Below, piece by piece: positions 29,926-39,097 of a stretch of DNA of 64,000 nt. Positions within the stretch are counted from its first letter, which is position 1. Each line of letters begins with the position of its first letter. The notes under the pieces were generated by a model, which worked only from the letters and a program-made list of their open reading frames with translations, was not told the origin of the DNA and did no database searches. The DNA is taken from positions 160,118 through 224,117 of the forward strand of contig NZ_JAUSRE010000006.1 of assembly GCF_030811655.1 (NCBI RefSeq), written 5' to 3'. The position numbers and the translations under genes were made by a program. This DNA is from Pseudarthrobacter enclensis (GTDB lineage: Bacteria; Actinomycetota; Actinomycetes; Actinomycetales; Micrococcaceae).

Positions 29926-30588
29926 CTACAACAGGCCGCTGCCGGTCCGTGCCAGGACGTGGCCACGGGAACCGGACAGGCGGAACCAGCGGCCCGCGCG
30001 GTAAAGCTTTTGGTCGCCGTCCGCGAGGAACCCCAGCGCGAAGGCGGCGAACGCTGCACCGGCGGGCAGGCCGGCGTCGTCAAGCTCCCGCCCCCAGACG
30101 GCTGCCCGGGCGTTGTTCACGATGAGGGCTCCGGGCTTGTCCGGCACGATTCCTGCCACCTCGGCAATGCCTGCCTCAGCCGCCGCCCGCAAGTGGGCGT
30201 CGCTTACGGCCCCCAGCAGCTCCCATCCGCTCCGCGGGGCCCCAACCCCTGTCCATGACTCGGTGACGGTGGTGGGCGGAACGGGCAATTCGACGTCGTT
30301 CTCCCCTATGCGGGCCAGCCGGTCCAGGACGGATGACAAGGCAACGGTGACGTCCGTGGCGGACGGTTCCGCCAGTGCCATGGTGCGCAGGCCCAGGATG
30401 GTGGGGGTTGATTCGCCCAGGAGCCTGGGCCGCAGGACGCAGACGTAGGCGGCCAGGACGGGGCCGGCCGCCTGCAGCCTCATGGCACCGCCGTCGTCGA
30501 TGGCCTTGGCCCGGGTGGCGAACGTTTTCAGGTCCGCCAGATCCCGGGGATCGGCGAAACGGAAGGACGAGGTGAGAAGTTCAGACAC
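29926..30588 (-). CDS. Conserved hypothetical protein
   Basis: 220 residues, GTG start, no Shine-Dalgarno; TAGTGT seven bases upstream suggests a leaderless transcript. Ala/Leu rich, no membrane helix, no motif I can name. Blocks such as FRFADPRDLADLKTFATRAKAID and GLRTMALAEPSATDVTV look conserved in Micrococcaceae. A late segment WGRELDDAGLPAGAAFAAFALGFL suggests an alpha/beta fold. It is convergent with glbO and divergent from tesB. Codon use is like its neighbours, so it is a real gene, but I cannot assign a function. Confidence 0.7.
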   Translation of the reverse strand: MSELLTSSFRFADPRDLADLKTFATRAKAIDDGGAMRLQAAGPVLAAYVCVLRPRLLGESTPTILGLRTMALAEPSATDVTVALSSVLDRLARIGENDVELPVPPTTVTESWTGVGAPRSGWELLGAVSDAHLRAAAEAGIAEVAGIVPDKPGALIVNNARAAVWGRELDDAGLPAGAAFAAFALGFLADGDQKLYRAGRWFRLSGSRGHVLARTGSGLL

Positions 30589-30640
30589 ACCTATGACACT
30601 ACCGGCTCCGTTCCGGTTGAGTGGTTCCCGGGGCGCCGTC

Positions 30641-30646
30641 TAGAGT
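30641..30646 (+). promoter_or_regulatory. -10 element TAGAGT of a likely leaderless promoter (tesB)
   Basis: TAGAGT, then CGGACC, then the ATG at 30653. No ribosome binding site. Confidence 0.55.
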
Positions 30647-30652
30647 CGGACC

Positions 30653-31573
30653 ATGACTGAAGCCGAAGCCGGACTGCTGGCGCCGCCAAGCGGGGACCCA
30701 ACCTCATCACTGATCGAATTGCTGGACCTTGGTGAGCTTGAGGGCGCCCGCACGGATGAGGATATTTTCCTGGGTCCGTCGCAGCGGCAGCCGCACCACA
30801 GGGTGTTCGGCGGGCAGGTGCTGGCGCAGTCGCTGGTAGCCGCCACCAGGACCGTGGACCCGGAGCGCTTTGTCCACTCAATGCACGGATATTTCCTGCG
30901 CCCCGGTGACGCCAACAAGCCCATCACCTTCGGAGTTCAGCGGCTGCGCGACGGCCGTTCGTTCTCCGCGCGGCGGGTGCACGCGTACCAGGAGGGCGTG
31001 CCCATCCTGTCAATGATCGCTTCTTTCCAGGGCGAGGACGAAGGAGTGGACCACTCCTCCGTCATGCCTGCCGGGATTCCGGACCCTGAGTCGCTGCCCA
31101 GCACGGCGGACCTGCTGGGTAAATTCGACCACCCGGTAGCCCGCCACTGGGCCTATGAACGGCCCTTCGACATCCGGCACGTCGACCCCCCGCTGTACGT
31201 ATCCGCAGCGGGACCCCGGGAGGCGCGCAATGCCGTCTGGATGAAGACCTTCGGACCAATGCCGGACGACTCCAACCTGCACCGCGCTGCCCTTGCCTAC
31301 GCCAGTGACTACACGCTGCTCGAGTCCATTCTCCGAAGGCACGGCCTCAGCTGGACCACCCCCGGGATGAACGTCGCCAGCCTGGACCACGCCATGTGGT
31401 GGCACCGGCCGGCGCGGGTGGATGAGTGGCTCCTCTACGTCCAGGAGTCCCCCAGTGCCCACGGCGCCCGCGGCCTGGCAACCGGCAGGATCTTCAACCG
31501 TGAGGGCCAGCACGTGGCGTCCGTGGCTCAGGAGGGCATGGTGCGTATTCCCCCCACCCCGGACGGGCCGTAG
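30653..31573 (+). CDS. tesB: Acyl-CoA thioesterase II (TesB family)
   Basis: 306 residues, double hotdog fold. The first hotdog begins ELLDLGELEGARTDEDIFLG with GGQVLAQSLVAA; the second shows the active-site Asp in VASLDHAMWWH and the late Gln in VASVAQEGMVR. It hydrolyses acyl-CoA to fatty acid and CoA. N-terminal 15 residues are an unconserved tail. Convergent with ettA across a strong hairpin. Confidence 0.93.
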   Translation: MTEAEAGLLAPPSGDPTSSLIELLDLGELEGARTDEDIFLGPSQRQPHHRVFGGQVLAQSLVAATRTVDPERFVHSMHGYFLRPGDANKPITFGVQRLRDGRSFSARRVHAYQEGVPILSMIASFQGEDEGVDHSSVMPAGIPDPESLPSTADLLGKFDHPVARHWAYERPFDIRHVDPPLYVSAAGPREARNAVWMKTFGPMPDDSNLHRAALAYASDYTLLESILRRHGLSWTTPGMNVASLDHAMWWHRPARVDEWLLYVQESPSAHGARGLATGRIFNREGQHVASVAQEGMVRIPPTPDGP

Positions 31574-31585
31574 CGTCGGAGGCAC

Positions 31586-31631
31586 GCAGAAGGCCGGCAC
31601 CCCGATCTTGTCAGGGGTGCCGGCCTTCTGC
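31586..31631. terminator. Bidirectional terminator between tesB and ettA
   Basis: Perfect 18-bp inverted repeat (GCAGAAGGCCGGCACCCC and complement) with a 10-nt loop, 13 bp after the tesB stop and 29 bp from the ettA stop. Confidence 0.85.
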
Positions 31632-31659
31632 ATTCTGTCAGGCTGCGGGGTCCGCGCTT

Positions 31660-33342
31660 TTAGTCGCGGGTCAGGCGCCGGTGCGTGACACGGTGCGGCT
31701 TGGCAGCGTCGGGGCCCAGCCGCTGGACCTTGTTCTCCTCGTAGGATTCGAAGTTACCCTCGAACCAGTACCACTTGGAGGGGTTCTCGTCGTCGCCTTC
31801 GTAGGCCAGGATGTGGGTGGCCACCCGGTCAAGGAACCAGCGGTCGTGCGAAACCACTACGGCGCAGCCGGGGAACTCAAGCAGCGCGTTTTCCAGGCTG
31901 CTGAGGGTTTCGACGTCGAGGTCGTTGGTGGGCTCGTCGAGGAGCAGCAGGTTTCCGCCCTGCTTGAGGGTCAGGGCAAGGTTCAGGCGGTTGCGCTCAC
32001 CGCCGGAGAGGACACCGGCCTTCTTCTGCTGGTCCGGGCCCTTGAAGCCGAAAGCGGCAACATAGGCGCGGGACGGCATCTCAACGTTGCCCACCTGGAT
32101 GAAGTCGAGCCCGTCTGAGACGACTTCCCACAGGGTCTTGTTGGGGTCGATGCCGCCACGGCTCTGGTCCGCGTAGGAGATCTTGACGGAATCGCCGATC
32201 TTCAGGTCGCCGCCGTCGAGCGGCTCGAGGCCGACGATCGTCTTGAACAGGGTGGTCTTGCCCACGCCGTTGGGCCCGATGACGCCCACGATGCCGTTGC
32301 GGGGCAAAGTGAAGGACAGTCCGTCGATCAGGACCCGGTCCTCGAAACCCTTCTGGAGGTTCTTGGCCTCCAGCACCAGGCCGCCCAGGCGGGGTCCCGG
32401 CGGGATCTGGATCTCTTCGAAGTCCAGCTTCCTGGTGCGGTCTGCCTCTGCGGCCATTTCCTCGTAGCGGGCCAGGCGGGCCTTCGACTTGGTCTGGCGG
32501 CCCTTGGCGTTGGAGCGGACCCACTCGAGTTCCTCGGCGAGGCGCTTGGCCTGCTTGGCGTCCTTCTTGCCCTGGATCTCGAGACGGGCGCGCTTCTTTT
32601 CCAGGTAGGTGGAGTAGTTGCCCTCATAGGGGTAGAGGTGGCCGCGGTCCACTTCGGCGATCCATTCCGCCACGTGGTCCAGGAAGTAGCGGTCGTGGGT
32701 CACGGCCAGTACGGCGCCGGGGTAGCTGGAGAGGTGCTGTTCCAGCCAGAGCACGCTTTCGGCGTCCAGGTGGTTGGTGGGCTCGTCCAGGAGCAGCAGG
32801 TCCGGCTTCTGCAGCAGGAGCTTGCACAGGGCCACGCGGCGGCGCTCACCACCGGAGAGGTTGGTGACGTCAGCATCCGCCGGGGGGCAACGGAGGGCGT
32901 CCATGGCCTGCTCGAGCTGGGAGTCGAGGTCCCAGGCATCGGCGGCGTCGATGGCCTCCTGCAGCTTGCCCATCTCTTCGAGGAGGGTGTCGTAGTCAGC
33001 GTCAGGGCTGGCCATTTCCTCGGAGATCTCGTTGAAGCGCTGGATCTTGCCGTAGATCTCGCCAACGCCTTCCTGGACGTTGCCCAGGACGGTCTTTTCC
33101 TCGTTCAGCGGGGGTTCCTGCATCAGGATGCCCACGCTGTAGCCGGGGCTGAGCCTGGCCTCGCCATTGGAGGGAGTGTCCAGCCCCGCCATGATCTTGA
33201 GGATGGTGGACTTACCGGCACCGTTTGGGCCCACAACACCAATCTTGGCGCCCGGGAAGAAGGACATGCTTACGTCATCAAGAATGAGTTTTTCGCCAAC
33301 GGCCTTGCGGGCCTTGGTCATTGTGTAGATAAATTCCGCCAT
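31660..33342 (-). CDS. ettA: Energy-dependent translational throttle protein EttA (ABC-F ATPase)
   Basis: 560 residues from the ATG at 33342. Two ABC domains without membrane segments: Walker A GPNGAGKST (near 38) and GPNGVGKTT (near 355), two LSGGERxR signatures, and Walker B LLLLDEPTNHLD / LLLLDEPTNDLD. The linker between the domains holds the Arg/Lys-rich region typical of ABC-F proteins, and the length fits EttA. It binds the ribosomal E site and gates the first peptide bonds according to the ATP/ADP ratio. An upstream frame extension to 33378 lacks support. Confidence 0.94.
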   Translation of the reverse strand: MAEFIYTMTKARKAVGEKLILDDVSMSFFPGAKIGVVGPNGAGKSTILKIMAGLDTPSNGEARLSPGYSVGILMQEPPLNEEKTVLGNVQEGVGEIYGKIQRFNEISEEMASPDADYDTLLEEMGKLQEAIDAADAWDLDSQLEQAMDALRCPPADADVTNLSGGERRRVALCKLLLQKPDLLLLDEPTNHLDAESVLWLEQHLSSYPGAVLAVTHDRYFLDHVAEWIAEVDRGHLYPYEGNYSTYLEKKRARLEIQGKKDAKQAKRLAEELEWVRSNAKGRQTKSKARLARYEEMAAEADRTRKLDFEEIQIPPGPRLGGLVLEAKNLQKGFEDRVLIDGLSFTLPRNGIVGVIGPNGVGKTTLFKTIVGLEPLDGGDLKIGDSVKISYADQSRGGIDPNKTLWEVVSDGLDFIQVGNVEMPSRAYVAAFGFKGPDQQKKAGVLSGGERNRLNLALTLKQGGNLLLLDEPTNDLDVETLSSLENALLEFPGCAVVVSHDRWFLDRVATHILAYEGDDENPSKWYWFEGNFESYEENKVQRLGPDAAKPHRVTHRRLTRD

Positions 33343-33403
33343 GGTCTCAAATCTAGTGGGTTGGCGGGCAGAACTCACATTTTCGGCCGGCGGGACAGAG
33401 GGG

Positions 33404-33958
33404 TCAGGACCCCACGAAGCATTTGCCGCTGGCCAGCACGGGAAGGACTGTGACGGTCACTGCCCCTTCGCGCACCTGGCCGATGACGCAGTCCCGGCCC
33501 TGAAGCACCGCTGCTTCGATGGCGTCCGCCTCCAGCCCGGTTGGTGTTCGGCTCTGCGATACCTGAAGCTGCGACGCTGCAATACCGGCACCTGTGAGGG
33601 CGTCGCTGACCTGGGCCGTGGCCGGTTTTGGCGCTCCGGCAGCCAGCCTGGTCAGGGCGTCAGTGACGGTGACTTTTGCCTTTTCGGTGGCGGCGGCTGC
33701 GGCGGCAGACGCACCTCCGGAGGTGTCTGCCAGGGGTTGCGCGGAGGCACCGGCGCTTGGCGGTGCGGGATCCGCAGCGTGGCCAGGCCGTGCCGGTGCC
33801 GTGGTGCCGGCGGCCGGGGACGCTGATGACTGCTGGCTGCCGGTTGTTTCTTTCCCGGCCGGGCCGGCGACACAACCTGACAGGACAGCGGCCAGGACCG
33901 CCCCTGCCAATGCTGCACCGGCACAGGCTGTGTACCGGCGGGAAGGGGTCAGACGCAT
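33404..33958 (-). CDS. Lipoprotein, DUF6993-like
   Basis: 184 residues. The signal sequence RRYTACAGAALAGAVLAAVLSGC ends in the lipobox LSGC (Cys near 28), so the mature protein is lipidated and outside the membrane. A 70-residue Ser/Ala/Pro/Thr linker follows, then a folded region (about 95-184) with VTDALTRLAAG, LEADAIEAAVLQGRDCVIGQV and a final Cys near the C-terminus that could pair with the first. The DUF number is from recall. Function unknown. The ATG at 33958 has a weak ribosome binding site. Confidence 0.75.
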   Translation of the reverse strand: MRLTPSRRYTACAGAALAGAVLAAVLSGCVAGPAGKETTGSQQSSASPAAGTTAPARPGHAADPAPPSAGASAQPLADTSGGASAAAAAATEKAKVTVTDALTRLAAGAPKPATAQVSDALTGAGIAASQLQVSQSRTPTGLEADAIEAAVLQGRDCVIGQVREGAVTVTVLPVLASGKCFVGS

Positions 33959-34112
33959 GCTGTCATTCTGCCACGGGTGCCGGGAGGCTCCTGACCCGCA
34001 GGGCCCGGAGTCACGCGGTCCGCATTGGCGGACGGACGGAAGGCGGTTCGGGGGTGCCGCCATTCCGTCTGCCCGGGACTGGATGGAACCGTTGGTACCT
34101 GATGGTGCTTCC

Positions 34113-34661
34113 TTAGACTTCGGCCAGCTCCCCCGTTTCCAGGTCCAGCGAGGCAAGTCCACCGTCATTGTCCTCAATGACGACGGCCGGGTGGCCGTCA
34201 TCCTCAGGATGTTCGTCCTGGCGGTCCTCCGGTTCGTCCTGGACCTCGTCCATCCCGGGCACATCGGAAGCCGGCGGCTGTTCCACGAGGGACAGGGCCG
34301 GCCTGGAAGCCGTCCGGATGAAGTTGGCGGATCCAAAGGTGAGGTCGTGGCCCACGGTGTCCGCGTCAATGACGGTGGAGTGGTACACCCGGCCGTCCTT
34401 TTCCCAGGTGCGGATCTTCAGCTTGCCCACGACGATGACCGGCTGCCCCTTCCTGATGCTGCAGCCCAGGGTTCCCGCGAGGGCACGGTAGCCCTGGACG
34501 GTGAACCAGTTGGTGTGCCCGTCACCCCAGGTTTTGGTCTCCCGGTCAAAGCGCCGGCTGGTGGAACCGAGGCGGAAGGAAGCTGTTGCCACTCCTCCCG
34601 GCGTGGTGGAACTCGTAATTCCGGTGGCCACGAAGCCCCGGATAGTGATCGTTTCGCTCAT
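34113..34661 (-). CDS. ssb: Single-stranded DNA-binding protein
   Basis: 182 residues; AGGAC lies seven bases before the ATG. The OB fold (ITIRGFVATGITSSTTPGGVATASFRLGSTSRRFDR ... NWFTVQGYRALA ... KGQPVIVVGKLKIRTW) spans residues 3-110. The tail is acidic but ends LETGELAEV and lacks the DDDIPF-type tip that recruits partner proteins in canonical SSB. This and its solitary location suggest a secondary SSB paralogue; the main ssb normally lies between rpsF and rpsR. Confidence 0.88.
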   Translation of the reverse strand: MSETITIRGFVATGITSSTTPGGVATASFRLGSTSRRFDRETKTWGDGHTNWFTVQGYRALAGTLGCSIRKGQPVIVVGKLKIRTWEKDGRVYHSTVIDADTVGHDLTFGSANFIRTASRPALSLVEQPPASDVPGMDEVQDEPEDRQDEHPEDDGHPAVVIEDNDGGLASLDLETGELAEV

Positions 34662-34865
34662 GTCTATGTCCTGTCTGGATGGTGGCGCCCTTAGCAGGCA
34701 CGACCAGCATGGCGCGGGATGGCCGCCTGACAGGAGGGGCCGATCCCCGTATGTGGACAACGGCCCGTCTGCATGCAGATGTGGAGGAGGAGTGGTTGGA
34801 TGACACCGCCAGCATCCCGGGCAAGGTAAACTTTTCGAGGCACCGGCTGCAGGCCGGAAACCGAT

Positions 34866-34938
34866 GCCTCAGTAGCTCAGGGGATAGAGCAGCGGCCTTC
34901 TAATCCGCCGGTCGGGGGTTCGATTCCCTCCTGGGGCA
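34866..34938 (+). tRNA. tRNA-Arg (UCU)
   Basis: Cloverleaf: acceptor GCCTCAG/CTGGGGC, D arm GCTC...GAGC, anticodon loop CTTCTAA (anticodon TCT), T arm GGGGGTTCGATTCCCTC. The last anticodon-stem pair (31-39) is a C-T mismatch. Only CC of the CCA end is encoded. Confidence 0.94.
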
Positions 34939-34945
34939 CCTTTAT

Positions 34946-34981
34946 GCAGGACGCCCCGGTCTTCGGACCGGGGCGTCCTGC
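34946..34981. terminator. Hairpin with TTCG tetraloop, shared terminator
   Basis: GCAGGACGCCCCGGTC pairs perfectly with its complement around TTCG, 7 bp after tRNA-Arg and just before the stop of the convergent ROK gene. Confidence 0.88.
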
Positions 34982-34988
34982 ATTTCGG

Positions 34989-36215
34989 CTATGCGTGCAG
35001 CCTGTGTGGCGCCTCCATGAGGGAGCGGATGACGCTGCCGGCCGAACCCAGCAGGGCTCCCGCTTCACCTACCGCGGACACTGTGACTTGCTCCGGCGCA
35101 TACTTGCCCGGCGCATACTTGCCCAGGCTTTCCAGCAACGGGGCGCGCAGCCATGGTTCAAGGAGCGCAAAGTGGCCACCGAGGACCACCGATTGGATAT
35201 CCACCACGCGCGCCGCGGACGCCAGCGCTATGCCGAGACTGCGGCCGGCGCGTTCGACGGCAGTCACCGGCCCGGGCTCGGCGGCCTTCAGCGCCTGCAG
35301 GAGCGCGGACATGCTCGCAGAGCGCGAACCGGTGTCCGGGACCAGCCCGGCGGCCGTGAAGATGGCATCCTGGCCGGCGACAGTTTCCAGGCAGCCCGTT
35401 CCCCCGCACGAACAATGTCCGCCATCCGGGTCCACCACGATGTGCCCAACCTCGCCGGCGTGGCCCTCAGGGCCGGTAAACAGCTCCGAGCCTATGACGA
35501 TGCCTCCACCCACACCCACTTCGCCCGAGACAAACAGGAAGTCGGAAGCACCGTCCGGCCGGTCCCGAAGTTCCGCCAGCGCCGCTGCGTTCGCCTCGTT
35601 GAACAGCGCAACCCCCAGGGGTGCTTCGGGAAGCAGGGCATCCAGATCAAGGTCCACGTCCACCCAGCCCAAGTTGGGAGCGGTCAGCACACGGGCCCTG
35701 GCAGGATCCACGAGTCCAGGCACCGCCAGCCCTCCGCCCAGGACCTCCACCCCCCGCTCCCCTGCGGAACTCCGCACCCGCACGGCCAGGGCTGCGAGCG
35801 CTGCCAGCACCGGGGCGTGGGCACTGTTACGGTTATCGCGCTCCTTGACCTCCCGGATGAGGACCTTGCCGGTCAGGTCAACCACCGCCGCCGAGATGTA
35901 GTCGACGTTAATCTCCATGCCCATGACGGCGCGGCTGGGGTTAAGTTCCAGCCCAACCCCGGGGCGGCCGCGCCCCTGCGGGTTCAAGCCAACTTCGCGG
36001 ATGAGCCCTGCGTCCAGGAGGTCCAGCACCAGGCTGGACACGGAAGCTTTGGTCAGTCCGGTAGCGGCGGCTACCTGGGCGCGGCTTGGGCAGGTACCTG
36101 GCGGAAACTCTGCGATGGAGCCCAGGACCAAAGCAAGGTTGCTGCGCCGCACATCACCCACGGTTCCGGGGGCTGCCCCTCCGGTCCCTGACACTGCAGG
36201 CGCCGGCATCACCAT
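34989..36215 (-). CDS. xylR: ROK family transcriptional regulator, probable xylose repressor
   Basis: 408 residues. The N-terminal winged helix (SRAQVAAATGLTKASVSSLVLDLLDAGLI, near 44-72) is followed by the ROK sugar-binding domain with the GEVGVGGGIVI stretch, HAGEVGHI, and the zinc-binding signature CSCGGTGCLE. Divergent from xylA with a palindromic operator in between, so it is very likely XylR, released by xylose. The start ATG at 36215 has GGAGG six bases upstream; a GTG just before and an ATG at 36209 are less well spaced. The C-terminus carries a tandem duplication (KYAPGKYAP). Confidence 0.9.
   Translation of the reverse strand: MVMPAPAVSGTGGAAPGTVGDVRRSNLALVLGSIAEFPPGTCPSRAQVAAATGLTKASVSSLVLDLLDAGLIREVGLNPQGRGRPGVGLELNPSRAVMGMEINVDYISAAVVDLTGKVLIREVKERDNRNSAHAPVLAALAALAVRVRSSAGERGVEVLGGGLAVPGLVDPARARVLTAPNLGWVDVDLDLDALLPEAPLGVALFNEANAAALAELRDRPDGASDFLFVSGEVGVGGGIVIGSELFTGPEGHAGEVGHIVVDPDGGHCSCGGTGCLETVAGQDAIFTAAGLVPDTGSRSASMSALLQALKAAEPGPVTAVERAGRSLGIALASAARVVDIQSVVLGGHFALLEPWLRAPLLESLGKYAPGKYAPEQVTVSAVGEAGALLGSAGSVIRSLMEAPHRLHA
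35093..35122. repeat. Two exact tandem copies of a 15-bp unit inside xylR
   Basis: CCGGCGCATACTTGC occurs twice head to tail, in frame. It adds five residues (YAPGK/YAPEQ region) to the ROK regulator. Confidence 0.9.
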
Positions 36216-36273
36216 CACAAACCTCCCTGGTTGGGTACCCGCCGGATTTCCCGGCTCTTTCCCAGCTGAACTC

Positions 36274-36318
36274 TTGACCCCACCCTACGTCCGCTCATAT
36301 AGTTCAAGCAATGAACTA
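36274..36318 (+). promoter_or_regulatory. xylA promoter with overlapping XylR operator
   Basis: -35 TTGACC (36274-36279) and -10 TATAGT (36298-36303) are separated by 18 bp. The palindrome TAGTTCA-AGCAA-TGAACTA (36300-36318) covers the end of the -10 and the start site, so a bound ROK repressor would block RNA polymerase. xylA has AAGGACG before its ATG, about 45 bp further on. Confidence 0.82.
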
Positions 36319-36361
36319 AAGCTTCGCACTTCCGCGGAACACCCGATCGCAAGGACGCATC

Positions 36362-37549
36362 ATGACTCTTTCCCCCACCCCCGCCGACAAGTTCACCTTT
36401 GGCCTGTGGACCGTCGGATGGACCGGCGCCGACCCGTTCGGTGTGGCCACCCGCAAAGCCCTCGACCCCATTGAGGCAGTCCACAAGCTCAGCGAACTCG
36501 GCGCGTACGGCATCACCTTCCACGACAACGACCTCGTTCCGTTCGACGCCTCCGCCTCGGAGCGGGAGCTCATCTTGAAGAACTTCCGCTCAGCCCTGGC
36601 CGAGACCGGGCTGAAGGTTCCCATGGTGACCACCAACCTGTTCAGCCACCCCGTGTTCAAGGACGGCGGCTTCACGTCCAACGACCGCTCAATCCGCCGC
36701 TTTGCCCTGTCCAAGGTCCTGCGGAACATCGACCTCGCCGCAGAGCTTGGTGCCGAAACGTTCGTCATGTGGGGCGGCCGGGAGGGCAGCGAATACGACG
36801 GTTCCAAGGACCTGGCGGCCGCCCTTGACCGGATGAAGGAAGGCGTCGACACCGCCGCCGGCTACATCAAGGAGAAGGGCTACAACCTCCGCATCGCATT
36901 GGAGCCCAAGCCCAATGAGCCCCGCGGGGATATCTTCCTGCCCACCGTCGGCCATGGACTGGCCTTCATTGCCCAGCTGGAACACGGCGACATCGTGGGC
37001 CTGAACCCGGAAACGGGCCACGAGCAGATGGCCGGACTAAACTTCACCCACGGCATCGCCCAGGCACTGTGGGCCGGCAAGCTCTTCCACATCGACCTCA
37101 ACGGCCAGCGCGGCATCAAGTACGACCAGGACCTGGTCTTCGGCCACGGCGACCTCACCAGTGCGTTCTTCACCGTGGACCTGCTCGAGAACGGTTTCCC
37201 TGGCGGCGGCCCGAAGTACGACGGCCCCCGCCACTTCGATTACAAGCCGTCCCGCACCGACGGTTATGACGGCGTCTGGGAATCCGCCAAGTCGAACATG
37301 GCCATGTACCTGCTGCTGAAGGAACGCGCCCTCGCCTTCCGCGCGGATCCGCAGGTGCAGGAAGCCCTCAAGGCCTCCGGCGTCTTCGAACTCGGCGAAC
37401 CCACGCTCAAGGCCGGTGAAAGCACGGCAGACCTGCTCGCCGACGCCGCCGCGTTCGAGAACTTCGACGCCGACAAAGCCGCCGAGCGCTCCTTCGCGTT
37501 CGTCCGGCTCAACCAGCTCGCCATCGAACACCTCCTGGGCGCCCGCTAA
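36362..37549 (+). CDS. xylA: Xylose isomerase
   Basis: 395 residues, class I (actinobacterial) xylose isomerase, converting xylose to xylulose. The active-site His is in [12 protein letters not shown] (near 54), with metal ligands in [13 protein letters not shown] (Glu/Lys, near 181-186), [15 protein letters not shown] and FHIDLNGQ...KYDQDLVFG. Length and start ([18 protein letters not shown]) match Arthrobacter and Streptomyces glucose isomerases. First gene of xylA-xylB. No xylose transporter is adjacent. Confidence 0.96.
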   Translation: MTLSPTPADKFTFGLWTVGWTGADPFGVATRKALDPIEAVHKLSELGAYGITFHDNDLVPFDASASERELILKNFRSALAETGLKVPMVTTNLFSHPVFKDGGFTSNDRSIRRFALSKVLRNIDLAAELGAETFVMWGGREGSEYDGSKDLAAALDRMKEGVDTAAGYIKEKGYNLRIALEPKPNEPRGDIFLPTVGHGLAFIAQLEHGDIVGLNPETGHEQMAGLNFTHGIAQALWAGKLFHIDLNGQRGIKYDQDLVFGHGDLTSAFFTVDLLENGFPGGGPKYDGPRHFDYKPSRTDGYDGVWESAKSNMAMYLLLKERALAFRADPQVQEALKASGVFELGEPTLKAGESTADLLADAAAFENFDADKAAERSFAFVRLNQLAIEHLLGAR

Positions 37550-37552
37550 GCC

Positions 37553-38971
37553 ATGGTGCTCGTCGCAGGAATCGACAGCTCCACCCAGTCCTGCAAAGTG
37601 GTCATCCGTGACGCGGACACCGGGACCCTGGTCCGCCAGGGTCGCGCACTTCACCCGGAGGGCACCGAGGTACACCCGGACCACTGGTGGACGGCGCTGC
37701 AAAAAGCTGTGGCCGACGCAGGCGGGCTGGATGACGTCGGCGCCGTCTCCGTCGGTGGCCAGCAGCACGGCATGGTGTGCCTGGACAGCGAGGGCGCGGT
37801 GATCCGCCCGGCGCTGCTGTGGAACGATACCCGGAGCGCCGGCGCAGCCGCGGAACTCATCACAAGTGCCGGCGGCGGAGATCCCGCCGCCGGCGCAGAG
37901 TACTGGGCCCGCACCACCGGCACCGTCCCAGTGGCCTCGCTGACGGTGACAAAACTGCGCTGGCTGGCGGAAAACGAACCGGAGAACGCGGCCAAAGTAG
38001 CCGCCGTATGCCTCCCGCACGACTGGCTGACCTGGCGGCTCGCAGGCTACGGGCCCGGCAGCGGCGCTGAGGGCCTGGCCGCGCTGCGGACAGACCGCTC
38101 GGACGCGTCAGGCACCGGGTACTACTCGACGGCGGAGGGCACCTACCTGCCCGATGTCCTGGTTGCGGCACTCGGCCACGTGCCGGCCCTGCCCAAGGTC
38201 CTCGCACCGTTGGAGTCTGCGGGGATGACGCAGTCAGGTGCCATCCTGGCTGCAGGTGCCGGTGACAATGCGGCCGCCGCCCTCGGTGCGGGCGCGGGCC
38301 TGGGCGACGTAGTGATGTCGCTGGGCACCTCCGGCACGGTGTTCGCCATCTCGGACACAGCTGCGGCAGACGCTTCCGGACTCGTAGCGGGGTTTGCCGA
38401 CGCGGCGGGACATTACCTGCCGCTGGTGTGCACCCTGAATGCCACCCGCATCTTCGATGCCACGGCCGCTTTGCTGGGCGTGGACCTGCCAGAGTTCAAC
38501 CGGCTTGCCTTGTCCGCCGGGCCCGGCGCCGGAGGCCTGACCCTGGTCCCCTACTTCGATGGGGAGCGGACGCCCAACCTTCCGGATGCCACCGGTTCGC
38601 TGCATGGCATCACGAGGGCGAATTACACGGCCGCCAACCTGGCGCGCGCCGCCGTCGAAGGGGTGGTCTGCTCCCTGGCGGACGGCCTGGCGGCACTGCG
38701 GGACCAGGGGGTGTCAGCCCGGCGGATCCTCCTGGTGGGCGGGGGCGCCCAGTCTGCGGCCGTGCAGGAAGTGGCGGCAAGGCTGCTGGGAACAGCCATT
38801 TCTGTCCCCCGGCCGGGCGAATACGTCGCCGACGGCGCGGCCCGGCAGGCTGTGGCGGCACTCACCGGACGATTCCCTGCCTGGGCGGCAGACGCCGTCG
38901 ACTTTCCCCCGGGGAAGGACGACGCCGGTGTGCTGGCGAGGTACCGCCGGTTCGCTTCGTTGTACGTGTAA
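37553..38971 (+). CDS. xylB: Xylulokinase
   Basis: 472 residues, FGGY kinase. Motifs: phosphate-1 loop [16 protein letters not shown] at the N-terminus, substrate region [20 protein letters not shown], the second domain [11 protein letters not shown], and the C-terminal [15 protein letters not shown]. It phosphorylates xylulose to xylulose 5-phosphate for the pentose phosphate pathway. It starts three bases after the xylA stop, clearly one operon, and ends in a strong terminator. Confidence 0.95.
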   Translation: MVLVAGIDSSTQSCKVVIRDADTGTLVRQGRALHPEGTEVHPDHWWTALQKAVADAGGLDDVGAVSVGGQQHGMVCLDSEGAVIRPALLWNDTRSAGAAAELITSAGGGDPAAGAEYWARTTGTVPVASLTVTKLRWLAENEPENAAKVAAVCLPHDWLTWRLAGYGPGSGAEGLAALRTDRSDASGTGYYSTAEGTYLPDVLVAALGHVPALPKVLAPLESAGMTQSGAILAAGAGDNAAAALGAGAGLGDVVMSLGTSGTVFAISDTAAADASGLVAGFADAAGHYLPLVCTLNATRIFDATAALLGVDLPEFNRLALSAGPGAGGLTLVPYFDGERTPNLPDATGSLHGITRANYTAANLARAAVEGVVCSLADGLAALRDQGVSARRILLVGGGAQSAAVQEVAARLLGTAISVPRPGEYVADGAARQAVAALTGRFPAWAADAVDFPPGKDDAGVLARYRRFASLYV

Positions 38972-38996
38972 GGCAGGATAAGCAGCGGACAGGAGA

Positions 38997-39039
38997 AGGA
39001 CCCGGACCATTGGGGGCATCCCCCGATGGTCCGGGTCCT
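38997..39039. terminator. Two-part hairpin, terminator shared by xylB and the convergent sugar operon
   Basis: Outer 14-bp perfect stem AGGACCCGGACCAT, inner stem GGGGG-cat-CCCCC. It lies 25 bp after xylB and 58 bp from the stop of the leftward isomerase-like gene. Confidence 0.85.
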
Positions 39040-39097
39040 GTCATGTGGGGCGCAGGCTCCTGCCGTGACGTAGCAGGAGCCCGCGGTCTGCATCAGG

